Part shown: positions 9,053 to 17,119 of the stretch, in pieces | How the letters are laid out: every line of letters starts with the position of its first letter | How positions within the stretch are numbered: the stretch's first letter is position 1 | DNA from: Pseudomonas sp. 30_B | GTDB lineage: Bacteria > Pseudomonadota > Gammaproteobacteria > Pseudomonadales > Pseudomonadaceae | Direction: 5' to 3' | Length of the DNA stretch: 64,000 nt | NCBI RefSeq assembly: GCF_017491605.1 | Contig: NZ_JAFGYY010000022.1 | Location: 1 to 64,000, forward strand | The notes under the pieces: generated by a model | Databases searched by the model: none | Told to the model about the DNA's origin: nothing | The model's input: the letters and a program-made list of their open reading frames with translations, nothing else | Made by a program: the position numbers and the translations under genes

Positions 9053-10795
9053 CTAGGGCTGCCAGTCGACACCCGACTCGCTGAGATAAGCATCGACCGC
9101 CGCGCCCACCGTGGGGTGGAATGCGCTCTCCCCCATGCGCTCGAAGAGTTCGAAGCGCTTCATCTTGTCCTTCACCGGGTCCTTCATTTCCGCGAACTGC
9201 AGCTCCACGCCGCGCTCTTCCAGCGCCTTGTCCAGCTCGGCGAGCATGTCGGCGGAGGTGATGTCGATGCTGGTCACCGGCTCGGCGGCGATCACCAGGC
9301 GCTGCACCGGCGTGGGCGACTGGTCGACGGACTCCAGCACCGTGTTCTGGAACTGCTCGGCGTTGGCGAAGAACAGCGGCGCGTCCCAGCGGAACAGCAC
9401 CAGGCCGGGGATTCGCCGGGCCTGCGGGTAGCGCGTCACGTCATGGTAGCCACGGGTGCCCTCGACCCGGCCGAGTATCGCGAAGTGCGGGCGCCAGCCG
9501 TCCCAGAGAAACTCGATCACCGACACCGCCACCGCGATGCAGATACCCGGAATGGCGCCGAACACCGCCACGCCGACGAAGCAGGTGAAGGAAAGCCAGA
9601 ACTCCCATTGCTGCATGCGGAAGATGCGCTTGAGGTCGGCAAACTCGAACAGGCCCAGCGCCGCCGCGATCACCACCGCCGCCAGCGCGCTGTTGGGCAG
9701 GTGCTGCATCAGGTTGGGCGCCACCAGGAGCAGCAGGGTGACCGCCAGCGCGCCGATGATGCCGGTGAGCTGGGTCTTGGAGCCGGCCGCCTCGGCCACC
9801 GGCGTACGCGAGGAGCTGCTGCTGATCGGAATGCCCTGGAACAGGCCGGACGCGAGGTTCGCCACGCCCAGACCGAACATTTCCTGGTTCGGGTTGACCG
9901 GCGCTTTCATGCGCGCGGCGTAGGTCCGCGACAGCACGCTGGTGTCAGCGAAAGACACCAGCGCCACGGCGATGCCGCCGAGGACGATTTCCGTCAGGTC
10001 GATCCCGCTCAACCAGGGGAAGGAGAAGGCCGGCAGCCCCTGGGGTAGCTCGCCGAGCACCTTGACGCCCAGGCTGCCGAGGTCGAACAGGCTCACCGAG
10101 AGGGTAGCCAGGACCACCGCGATGAGAATGCCCGGCAGGCGCTGGTAGGGTTTGAGCAGCAGGATCAGCACCAGGCTGCCGGCGCCGACGGCGAAGCTCG
10201 GCCAGTTGGCGCGGCCATCGAGCAGTGCCTGGCCCAGGCTCCAGAGGTCTCGCAGCGGCCCCTGGCTGTCGACGGACAAGCCGAACAGCTTGGGCAGCTG
10301 GCTGATCAGCACCGTCAGGGCGATGCCGTTCATGTAGCCGTAGCGGATCGGCTTGGACAACAGCTCGGTGATGAAGCCCAGGCGCAGCAGACCGGCAACC
10401 ATGCAGACCACCCCGGAGACCAGCGCCATCATGCTGGCGATGGCAATGGCGCGCTGCGGATCGCTCGCCGCGTACTGCACCACCACCGCCAGAATGGGCG
10501 CGGCCAGCGCCGAGTCCGGGCCGAGCACCAGAATCCGGCTGGGGCCGAACAACGCATAGGCCAGCAGCGGGATGATGGTCGCGTACAAGCCGTAGATGCC
10601 CGGCACGCCGGAAGCCTCGGCGTAAGCGATGCCCACCGGCACCAGCATGGTGGTCAGCACCAGCCCGGCGGCGATGTCCCTGGGCAGCCAGGCCATCTGG
10701 TAATGCCGCAGGGTGACCAGCCCTGGCAGCCAGCGCTGCCAGTCGAAACCTGACCGTTGGCGCGCGGAAGATCCCGAGTGGGACGTGTCGGACAT
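9053..10795 (-). CDS. SulP-family anion transporter with STAS domain
   Basis: 580 residues. The membrane half carries the SulP signature near the start (GLVLTTMLVPVGIAYAEASG) and the PNQEMFGLGVANLASG segment; a C-terminal STAS domain occupies roughly 450-560 (TSIDITSADMLAELDKAL). SulP proteins carry sulfate, bicarbonate or other anions across the inner membrane. I start at the ATG at 10795 (CTGGAG upstream) instead of the TTG 21 bp earlier. It is monocistronic, convergent with the efflux operon, and has decayed mobile DNA upstream. Sulfate is a tempting substrate given the sulfatase locus 25 kb away, but nothing in the sequence fixes this. Confidence 0.88.
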   Translation of the reverse strand: MSDTSHSGSSARQRSGFDWQRWLPGLVTLRHYQMAWLPRDIAAGLVLTTMLVPVGIAYAEASGVPGIYGLYATIIPLLAYALFGPSRILVLGPDSALAAPILAVVVQYAASDPQRAIAIASMMALVSGVVCMVAGLLRLGFITELLSKPIRYGYMNGIALTVLISQLPKLFGLSVDSQGPLRDLWSLGQALLDGRANWPSFAVGAGSLVLILLLKPYQRLPGILIAVVLATLSVSLFDLGSLGVKVLGELPQGLPAFSFPWLSGIDLTEIVLGGIAVALVSFADTSVLSRTYAARMKAPVNPNQEMFGLGVANLASGLFQGIPISSSSSRTPVAEAAGSKTQLTGIIGALAVTLLLLVAPNLMQHLPNSALAAVVIAAALGLFEFADLKRIFRMQQWEFWLSFTCFVGVAVFGAIPGICIAVAVSVIEFLWDGWRPHFAILGRVEGTRGYHDVTRYPQARRIPGLVLFRWDAPLFFANAEQFQNTVLESVDQSPTPVQRLVIAAEPVTSIDITSADMLAELDKALEERGVELQFAEMKDPVKDKMKRFELFERMGESAFHPTVGAAVDAYLSESGVDWQP

Positions 10796-10988
10796 GGATG
10801 AATGGCTCCAGGGCAATTGAACGCTGCTCCGAAGGGCACCGTGCGATTGGAGTCCTTCCGCGTACAGAGTAGATCAGCCCCTGTGGCCCGTAACCCCCTG
10901 CCGTGCAAATACTTTTTCGAAAATGACGGGCTTCGCGACGCGCCGATCGCAATCGTTTGGCTCTGCCGTCAGCGGCCGACCAGACACG

Positions 10989-11087
10989 GAGTGCTTCCTC
11001 CATCGCCGGGTCGCTGAGGGCGAACCCGTTTTGCAGCAGGTGGATGCGCAGCATGGTTTCCAACGGATACGGCGGACGGCCATTGCC
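10989..11087 (-). mobile_element. Remnant of an IS5-family transposase (N-terminal region)
   Basis: One minus-strand frame carries a 33-residue stretch including GRPPYPLETMLRIHLLQNGF and SDPAMEEAL. That is the conserved N-terminal region of IS5-group DDE transposases, where F replaces the more usual W/Y nearby. Sequence on either side leaves the family abruptly and no catalytic domain or terminal inverted repeat is present. It is a dead fragment, left where foreign sequence joins the SulP region. Confidence 0.8.
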
Positions 11088-11283
11088 AGCCTTGTCTGCG
11101 TTTGCCGACGGAAAGCCCATCTGAGGCATGTGGCAGGCCCCGGACCCAGCGGGGACGCCCCTTCAGCAGATCGACCGGGACTTCTCCGGAGGTTCCCTGA
11201 ACAGCCGCTCGCCATCCCACGGAAGCAGACGTGATCTTCGGCTGGATGTCTTCTGAAACCGGAGATTCGACTACCCACGAGCG

Positions 11284-11691
11284 ATGTTGACACTGGGAAA
11301 TGCGGTGACTACTTTCCTTAAGATCGTAGCTTCCGTAGGTTCAGTTCAAGAGGTTGTCAAGCTATCAGTGCTTGACGCCTCTGCTGCCTTCCTCGAAGGC
11401 TTGCTTCTCTGCACAGGTCTTTTCAATCTGGCTGGCCCGAAAGACACGTTCGTCATCGGACGATCGACTACAAGCCGCCATCTGCTGTTGATGTCTGTTA
11501 CCTGCGCTGCAAGTGATGCGCTGCTGATCGTGCTCGGAGCGTACGGCCCTGGTGCCGTGCTGATAGGTAGTCCGCGCATGGTGGCAGTCGCGTTCGACGG
11601 TGCTGTCTGTTATCTCGCGTACCACGGACTTGTTGCTCTACGTACTGCGATTCGTCCTGACTCCACGGGATTCGTTCAAGGGACGTTGTAG
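11284..11691 (+). pseudogene. Truncated LysE/RhtB-type amino-acid exporter
   Basis: A 135-codon frame; family resemblance begins at about residue 30 (an in-frame GTG at 11368 could be the true start) with AAFLEGLLLCTGLFNLAGPK, the N-terminal signature of LysE exporters. ASDALLIVLGAYGPGAVL then matches the second helix region. The frame stops near residue 135, where the family normally continues to about 200; no continuation with the usual NP motif was found in the other frames up to 11790. Codon choice is less biased to G/C-ending codons than in neighbouring genes, suggesting transfer. It is probably non-functional, or at best a half-length exporter. Confidence 0.6.
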
Positions 11692-11901
11692 TGTGGGCTG
11701 CCGGGCAGGCGGCACTGGCAAGTTTTCCGTGCTCGGTATCGAACACATGATTGGCGCGATCGAAGACGTTGGCGGGCACGGTCCACGATGACACCTCGAT
11801 CTGAGCGAATTCGTGCGGAAGACAACACAGTTTTCCGCCACGATCCTCCTTTCGCGGTGCTTGGGTTCGTATTCATTGCGAATCCGGGCCGAGGTACGTC
11901 A

Positions 11902-12681
11902 ATGACCCAGTTGAACGACTCTACGTCGCCCGATGGATTCGTAACGCTCAGCGATGCAAGCATGCATGCCCTGGCCAACTCAATGGACGAATCCGGGGTA
12001 GGTATCCTGCACCATAGCGTGCCGGATGCGATTCTCGCGCAAATGCGAAGTTTCATTGCTCATCAGATTGAGCAGCACGATGGCCAATATTTCAGTTTTG
12101 AGGGCATGGAGTGGACCGCCGGCACCTGCCTCCGCCCGCTATTTGAGGACGTTGGCCTGCGCGCGTTGTTTCGATGTCTTTATGAACGGAAGATGCGCAA
12201 GGCGCCGCCCAGCGACCGGATTTTTCCGGTCCTGCGCGTGCTGACCGGCACGCACGGACTGCGGCACGCGAACAACTTTCACTACGACTCGTACGTCGTC
12301 ACCATACTGCTGCCGGTTCTGATCCCCAACGGCCCGGGCGAGCTGCCAGGGCATCTGGTCATGTTTCCGAATTTCCGCGAGGAGAGGCGCTTCGCGGTCG
12401 TCAATATTCTTGAAAAACTGCTGGTAGAGAAACTGCTGAAACGGATATGGAGCAGGCCGCGCGTGCAGCAATGGCTATCGGCGAAAATCGTGCCGCTGAC
12501 TCCCGGTAATCTCTACTTCTTCTGGGGCATGCGCTCGCTGCATGCAAATCAGCCCTGTCTGCCCACCAGCGTACGCTCCACGGTATTGCTGCATTTTGGC
12601 GATCCTCACGAGGGCAGTGTGTTCAAGGGCATCTCCCAGCGACTGCATGCAAGGAGACTGCGACGCATGGATCGGGATTAG
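11902..12681 (+). CDS. Putative Fe(II)/2-oxoglutarate-dependent oxygenase
   Basis: 259 residues from an ATG with GAGG upstream at 7-nt spacing (an in-frame ATG at 11788 lacks a good site). The core shows the facial-triad pattern: H127-x-D129 in NNFHYDSYVV, a distal His at 214 in WGMRSLHAN, and Arg225 in VRSTVLLHFGD placed to bind 2-oxoglutarate. The overall shape recalls phytanoyl-CoA-dioxygenase-like hydroxylases, but I cannot name the family. It follows a broken LysE-type amino-acid exporter. A pair of amino-acid hydroxylase plus exporter would make sense for the original donor, though that is inference. Codon use is atypical for the window. Confidence 0.65.
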   Translation: MTQLNDSTSPDGFVTLSDASMHALANSMDESGVGILHHSVPDAILAQMRSFIAHQIEQHDGQYFSFEGMEWTAGTCLRPLFEDVGLRALFRCLYERKMRKAPPSDRIFPVLRVLTGTHGLRHANNFHYDSYVVTILLPVLIPNGPGELPGHLVMFPNFREERRFAVVNILEKLLVEKLLKRIWSRPRVQQWLSAKIVPLTPGNLYFFWGMRSLHANQPCLPTSVRSTVLLHFGDPHEGSVFKGISQRLHARRLRRMDRD

Positions 12682-12984
12682 GCCTCAGCTCCGCCCGTCG
12701 CAACTGCCCGGCTCGATCCCTCGGATTACGCCCCCTGGCCTGAAACCAGGGGCGTACTGCTGGCCACGGTCTGTACGTCGCCGCCGGGACGCGAGCAGAG
12801 CGAAGGCGGCGAAGCGCGGGTGGCGGTGTTCCTGCGCGATCCCGAACAGACCGCCAGCGTGCCGCAGCAACCGCTGCGCCAGTTGTTCAGCTTCACTCCC
12901 ACCGAGGCGGAGCTGGCCGCGCAGCTGGCCTGCGCACTGCACGGCAGCGTGGCCTTCCTCTGCGGCGACCAGCGGACCGGCTGA
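12682..12984 (+). pseudogene. Truncated remnant of a LuxR-type regulator
   Basis: An open frame ending at TGA 12982-12984 aligns with the middle-to-C-terminal part of the intact LuxR regulator at 14839-15969. ARVAVFLRDPEQ pairs with SVVIFVSDPEQ, and LRQLFSFTPTEAELAAQLA pairs with VKALFDLTPAESQLALLLA. There is no start codon or N-terminal domain, and the frame leaves the family within the helix-turn-helix, so DNA binding is lost. The 5' part appears to have been replaced by the oxygenase/LysE segment. It is a decayed paralogue flanking the FAD oxidoreductase gene. Confidence 0.7.
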
Positions 12985-13037
12985 GGCCGCTCGCTCTCGA
13001 TTCCCCGTCCTTTTCCCCCAGTCAGCGAGGCAAACGT

Positions 13038-13056
13038 CCCGGTGTCGATCACCGGG
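13038..13056 (-). terminator. Hairpin downstream of the FAD oxidoreductase gene
   Basis: CCCGGTG / CACCGGG stem of 7 bp with a 5-nt loop, 14 bp past the stop codon of the minus-strand gene. The following minus-strand sequence has only a short T run (GTTTG), so termination strength is uncertain. Confidence 0.5.
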
Positions 13057-13069
13057 GCGTTGCGCACGC

Positions 13070-14542
13070 TCAGCCCTGCGTTGCGACGTGCCGACCGGCC
13101 TGGCGACCGAAGAAGCTGGCATCGGCCAGCGACAGGCCCGAGCTGTAGCCGCCACCCCAGCGCGGCAGGCCGCAGGTGGTACGGCCGGCGGCGTAGAGCC
13201 CGGCGATGGGTTCGCGCTGCTGGGTCAGCACCTGGCCGGTGGGCAACGTGTCGAGCCCACCCAGGGTGAAGTGCGGGTAGAAGGCGTAGTCGAAGCGACA
13301 GTCCAGGGCAACGAAGGGCGGCTCGTCCAGCGGGTTGAGCCATTTCGCCGCCTTGTGGAACAGTGGGTCCTGGCCTTGCGCGGCATGCCGGTTGAAGAAG
13401 TCCACGCTTTCGGCCAGGGAGCCCGACGGCAGGCCCAGCTCCTGCTCCACCTCTTCCCAGGTTTCGCCGACGGCGGCGATGTCGATGCGGGTGAACTCCG
13501 GCGGACGCTCGAAGCAGGCATTGTCGGCCAGCAGGAATACCCGGTCCCCACCCTGGCGCAGGATGTGATAGCCGGTCCGGCCGTGGTAGCAGTCTTCATT
13601 GATGAAGCGCTGGCCGCGCTCGTTGACGAAGATGCCCCTGACCAGCGACTCCGGCGCGTAGAACGGCAGGCTGACGAAGGCCTCGTCCATATGGATCGCC
13701 GCGCCACCGACGCTCATGCCCAACTGGATGCCGCTGCCGTCATCGCCCGGTGTGCCGATCGGATTTTCGTTGTGCATCAGTTGCGGGGCGTGGCGACGCA
13801 CCATCTCGCGGTTCATCACGAAGCCGCCGGCGCACAGGACCACGCCCCTGCCGGCGCGCACATAGCGCGGCTGGCCATCGCAGCGCGCCACCACGCCGTG
13901 GACCCGACCCGCGTCATCGACGACCAGGGCCAGCACGCGGCTGTCGTAGTGCACCTCGACGCCGAGCTCGACGACGCGCGCGGCCAGGATGTCCATCAGC
14001 AGGCGGCCGCCGCCCCAGCCTTCCCACTGCGGCGTATGGCCCCGCGGACAGGGTTTGGCCTGCTCGGAGAAGGGCCAGGCCTCCTCGCTGCCGGACCAGA
14101 TCAGGCAGTCGTCGGTGACCGGCTCCACCATCTTCTGCGGCAGATAGGTGTTCTTGTACGGCACCCCCTGGGCGACCAGCCAGTGGTAGTGATCCAGGCT
14201 GTTGTCGGCGTAGAGGCGCGCCTTGGCTTCGTCGGCGTCCGGCCCGCCGGCCATCATCAGGTAACGGAACAGGTCTTCGCTGTCGTCGCTGAACCCGGCA
14301 TTGCGCTGGGCCGGGGTACCGCCATTGCCGCCCAGATAGATCTCGCCTCCCGAGAGGGCACTGGTGCCGCCGCTGCCGGAGCTCGCTTCCAGCAGAAGGA
14401 CGCGCACCCCGGCACTGGCCGCTTCGATCGCGGCGCTGGCGCCGGCGGCGCCGAAGCCAATTACCAGCACTTCGGTTTCCTGGTCCCACCCGGGGACATC
14501 CTGCAGACGGCAGGGACGATTCACGGAGAACGGGGATGACAT
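13070..14542 (-). CDS. FAD-dependent oxidoreductase (fumarate reductase / ketosteroid dehydrogenase-like flavoprotein)
   Basis: 490 residues from an ATG with AAGGAG at 7-nt spacing. The FAD-binding GFGAAG (30-34 region) is followed by LLEASSGSGGTSALSGG, the pattern of the FAD-binding-2 family (succinate dehydrogenase, fumarate reductase, urocanate reductase, 3-ketosteroid delta-1-dehydrogenase). The C-terminus carries LYAAGRTTCGLPRWGGGYSSGLSLADA, the second flavin-contact block. I cannot tell the substrate. It faces an intact LuxR regulator across a 296-bp divergent region and is flanked on the other side by a dead copy of the same regulator type. The leader has an AAN repeat (see 14554-14567). 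Confidence 0.85.
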   Translation of the reverse strand: MSSPFSVNRPCRLQDVPGWDQETEVLVIGFGAAGASAAIEAASAGVRVLLLEASSGSGGTSALSGGEIYLGGNGGTPAQRNAGFSDDSEDLFRYLMMAGGPDADEAKARLYADNSLDHYHWLVAQGVPYKNTYLPQKMVEPVTDDCLIWSGSEEAWPFSEQAKPCPRGHTPQWEGWGGGRLLMDILAARVVELGVEVHYDSRVLALVVDDAGRVHGVVARCDGQPRYVRAGRGVVLCAGGFVMNREMVRRHAPQLMHNENPIGTPGDDGSGIQLGMSVGGAAIHMDEAFVSLPFYAPESLVRGIFVNERGQRFINEDCYHGRTGYHILRQGGDRVFLLADNACFERPPEFTRIDIAAVGETWEEVEQELGLPSGSLAESVDFFNRHAAQGQDPLFHKAAKWLNPLDEPPFVALDCRFDYAFYPHFTLGGLDTLPTGQVLTQQREPIAGLYAAGRTTCGLPRWGGGYSSGLSLADASFFGRQAGRHVATQG

Positions 14543-14553
14543 GCAGATGCTCC

Positions 14554-14567
14554 TTCTTGTTGTTGTT
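14554..14567 (-). promoter_or_regulatory. AAN-repeat (Hfq/Crc catabolite-activity type) motif at the FAD gene start
   Basis: On the minus strand the leader reads AACAACAACAAGAA immediately before the AAGGAG ribosome binding site. It matches the AAnAAnAA catabolite-activity motif bound by Hfq with Crc in Pseudomonas. Position over the translation start region is the usual one for repression. Confidence 0.55.
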
Positions 14568-14813
14568 CTGGCAAACGAACCTGCCGGCCGTGATCGAACA
14601 GAAGCAGCGGAAATCGGGAGTAAAACGGGCGCCGGCGCAGGGCCAGCTCCGCACCGCTCGGCGAGCAGGGACCGCCCCACCTTATCGACAGCGGGAACGA
14701 CGGCCCTCGTCCGTTTGAACTAGCAGGACGCGCTGCGCCACAGCGGGCCCGGCTTAATGAGAAGGATTGCCTTTGACGGGGAGCGCCGCCTAATCTCTTC
14801 GGCGCTTTCCTAC

Positions 14814-14827
14814 AACAAAAATAAGAA
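14814..14827 (+). promoter_or_regulatory. AAN-repeat (Hfq/Crc type) motif at the LuxR regulator start
   Basis: AACAAAAATAAGAA (five AAn units) lies 11 nt ahead of the ATG of the LuxR regulator, which has no conventional Shine-Dalgarno. Matches the catabolite-activity consensus; that Crc/Hfq acts here is inference. Confidence 0.5.
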
Positions 14828-14838
14828 ATGGTTCACCA

Positions 14839-15969
14839 ATGCCCTACTCGCTTTCCCTCGACCAGTTCAGCGGGATGCTCGGCAATCTCTACCAGGGCCC
14901 CCTGGAACCGACACCGTGGACGTCCTTTCTCAACCAGCTCAACCAGTTCCTCGATGCCAAGTACACGACCCTCATCCTGCGTCCGCCCAGCGACCAGAAT
15001 GACGGCCTGATCGTCAACGCCAACGGCAGTTCGGCCGCACTCGAGACCTCCTACAACCGGTACTATTTCAACCTCGATCCCTTCGTCGACCTGCCCAACG
15101 GCCAGGTGGTGACCCTCGACGAGTTCGTCTCCCGCGAGGACTGGCTGGCCTCGGAGTTCTATCGCAACTTCCTCGAACCGGCGGGAGTGTTCCATATCCT
15201 CGGCGCCGACATCCGCAGCAGCAACGGCGCCCTGTGCCGCATCCGCGTCTGCCGCGGTATCGAATCCCCGGCTTTCACGAATGACGAGAAGGCCGTGCTG
15301 GCCCATTTCGTACCGCACCTGGAGCGTTCGGTGATGCTGCACACGCAGATCAACCGCATCGAGACCGAACGCAACCTCTACGCCGGCGCGGTGGACCAGT
15401 TCGCCGTCGGCACCATCATCCTCGACGAGGCCGGCAAGATCCTGCAGACCAACCAGGTGGCTGAAAGCCTGCTGCGCGAAAAGGATGGCCTGAAGATCAG
15501 CGGCGATACCCTGCAGGTCGGCACCCCGCGCGACAACCAGGCATTCCGCCGCCTGGTAAAGCAGGCCCTGCAATCGCAGAAAGGCTCGCAACCGTCGGTG
15601 GTCGAGGCGATGCGCGTGCAACGCCCCTCCGGCCGCGCGGACCTGGGGGTCATCGTGCGCTCGGTGCCGCTGAGCGAATGGAACGAAGGCAAGCATTGCC
15701 CGTCCGTGGTGATCTTCGTCAGCGACCCGGAGCAGGAAGCCCGCGCGCCCCAGGAGATCGTCAAGGCGCTGTTCGACCTGACGCCCGCCGAGTCTCAGCT
15801 GGCGCTGCTGCTGGCCAACGGCCTGACTCTGGACGAGGCCTCCGACGAGCTGGGCATCAGCCGCAACACCGCGCGCGCCCACCTGCGCTCGACCTTCTCC
15901 AAGACCGGGGTAACCCGGCAGACCATGCTGGTGCGCCTGATCCTGCGCAGCGTGGCCTCCCTGGGCTAG
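14839..15969 (+). CDS. LuxR-family transcriptional regulator
   Basis: 376 residues. The C-terminal ~65 residues form a GerE/LuxR helix-turn-helix (LTPAESQLALLLANGLTLDE, then ELGISRNTARAHLRSTFSK). The first ~310 residues lack an obvious receiver or autoinducer domain; they look like the sensory region of larger stand-alone LuxR regulators. It is divergent from the FAD oxidoreductase, which it probably controls, and a truncated paralogue remains at 12682-12984. The start has a weak Shine-Dalgarno but a strong AAN repeat, so its translation may be under Hfq/Crc control. Confidence 0.88.
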   Translation: MPYSLSLDQFSGMLGNLYQGPLEPTPWTSFLNQLNQFLDAKYTTLILRPPSDQNDGLIVNANGSSAALETSYNRYYFNLDPFVDLPNGQVVTLDEFVSREDWLASEFYRNFLEPAGVFHILGADIRSSNGALCRIRVCRGIESPAFTNDEKAVLAHFVPHLERSVMLHTQINRIETERNLYAGAVDQFAVGTIILDEAGKILQTNQVAESLLREKDGLKISGDTLQVGTPRDNQAFRRLVKQALQSQKGSQPSVVEAMRVQRPSGRADLGVIVRSVPLSEWNEGKHCPSVVIFVSDPEQEARAPQEIVKALFDLTPAESQLALLLANGLTLDEASDELGISRNTARAHLRSTFSKTGVTRQTMLVRLILRSVASLG

Positions 15970-16044
15970 TCCTGGCGGACGATTTGGCCTTCGGCCTCAC
16001 CGACTAACGTGCGAAACCCGGGGTTAGTCGACGAGGCCATTGCG

Positions 16045-16215
16045 ATGTCCAGGTTCATTCCGCTGCTGATCACCCTCATCATCTGCGGCTGCCTGCTGGC
16101 CGCGCGGCACATGCTGGACCTGTACGAAGCCTCGGCGAAGCAGGCCAGCCTGGAGGAGCGGCGGACCCCGACCGCCCCGTGCGGCGCCGGCAACTGCCTG
16201 CGACAGCTGCCGTGA
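16045..16215 (+). CDS. Small single-pass membrane protein, unknown
   Basis: 56 residues from an ATG with GAGG at 8-nt spacing (a GTG 36 bp earlier is possible). One hydrophobic segment (FIPLLITLIICGCLLAARHM, about 4-23) is followed by a polar tail with a CGAGNC pair of cysteines. No family recognised. It sits between the LuxR regulator and a convergent binding-protein gene, ending 10 bp before that gene's stop. Confidence 0.5.
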   Translation: MSRFIPLLITLIICGCLLAARHMLDLYEASAKQASLEERRTPTAPCGAGNCLRQLP

Positions 16216-16225
16216 GCCGGGCGAG

Positions 16226-17119
16226 CTAGGGCCGCGAATAGACCTTGAACAGGGTCTGGTCCAGCTCGCCGGGCGCGCCGAAGTACTTGCCGTACAGCGG
16301 CCCGATGGCGCCGGAGCGATAGACCTGGCTCAGCGCCGTATCCACCTGCAGGCGGAAGTCCTCGTCGCCGCGAGGCATGGCCAGTGCCACCGGCGCGAAC
16401 TCGAAGCGGCGGTCGAGCACCTTCAGGTTGGCATTGGCGCCGCCCCGCGCCACCAGGCTGCGCAGGGTCATCTGGTCGGCGAAGAACGCATTCACCTTGC
16501 CGTCCGCCACCTGCCCCACGCCCTCGCCCGGACTGGCCACGGTGCGCAGGGTCACCAGTATCTTCAGCAAGCGCATCCGCTCACGGGCCCAGGTTTCCAC
16601 CGCCGAGCCACCCTGCACCGCGAAGCTGTAGGCGGCCAGGCCGCGATTGAGCGTCGCGCGCCAGGTCGGCCCGTTCTGGTCCACTTCGCCGTTGAGCGCC
16701 TTGATCAGGAACGGCGGTGCATCCTTGCGCACCACCACACCCAGTCCGGCGGTGTACACCGGCAGGGAAAAGTCGAGGCTCTGGCGCAGCTTCAGGGTTT
16801 CCACCATCGGGCTGCAGAGCAGGTCGACGCCGCCGCCCTGCACCACCTCCGTGGCCTTGTCCGGTGTCAGCGGCACGAAGCGCACCTTCATCTGCGCCAG
16901 CCCCGGCTGGATCCTGAGCTGGTCAGCCACCTTCTGGCACAGGTCGATGCCGTAACCCGAGGCGCCCTCGCCTTCGCCGACCGAGAATGGCGGGAGGTCC
17001 GGCAGATAGCCCAGGGTCAGGGTGCCGCTGCTGCGGATTCGTTCGAGGGTCTGGGCCGGCGCCAGCAACGGCAGCATGGCCGCCAGCAGGACCGCGATAC
17101 GCGGGAGCATGCGCTTCAT
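16226..17119 (-). CDS. Periplasmic amino-acid-type substrate-binding protein (SBP_bac_3)
   Basis: 297 residues with a signal peptide (AVLLAAMLPLLAPAQ, cleavage near residue 22). The type-II periplasmic binding fold of polar amino-acid ABC transporters follows, opening with LERIRSSGTLTLGYLPDLPPFS. Its ATG overlaps the stop of the upstream PotE-like gene (ATGA), so the two are translationally coupled. No ABC permease or ATPase is nearby, so the binding protein seems to be partnered with a secondary transporter, or acts as a periplasmic sensor or scavenger (inference). Confidence 0.88.
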   Translation of the reverse strand: MKRMLPRIAVLLAAMLPLLAPAQTLERIRSSGTLTLGYLPDLPPFSVGEGEGASGYGIDLCQKVADQLRIQPGLAQMKVRFVPLTPDKATEVVQGGGVDLLCSPMVETLKLRQSLDFSLPVYTAGLGVVVRKDAPPFLIKALNGEVDQNGPTWRATLNRGLAAYSFAVQGGSAVETWARERMRLLKILVTLRTVASPGEGVGQVADGKVNAFFADQMTLRSLVARGGANANLKVLDRRFEFAPVALAMPRGDEDFRLQVDTALSQVYRSGAIGPLYGKYFGAPGELDQTLFKVYSRP

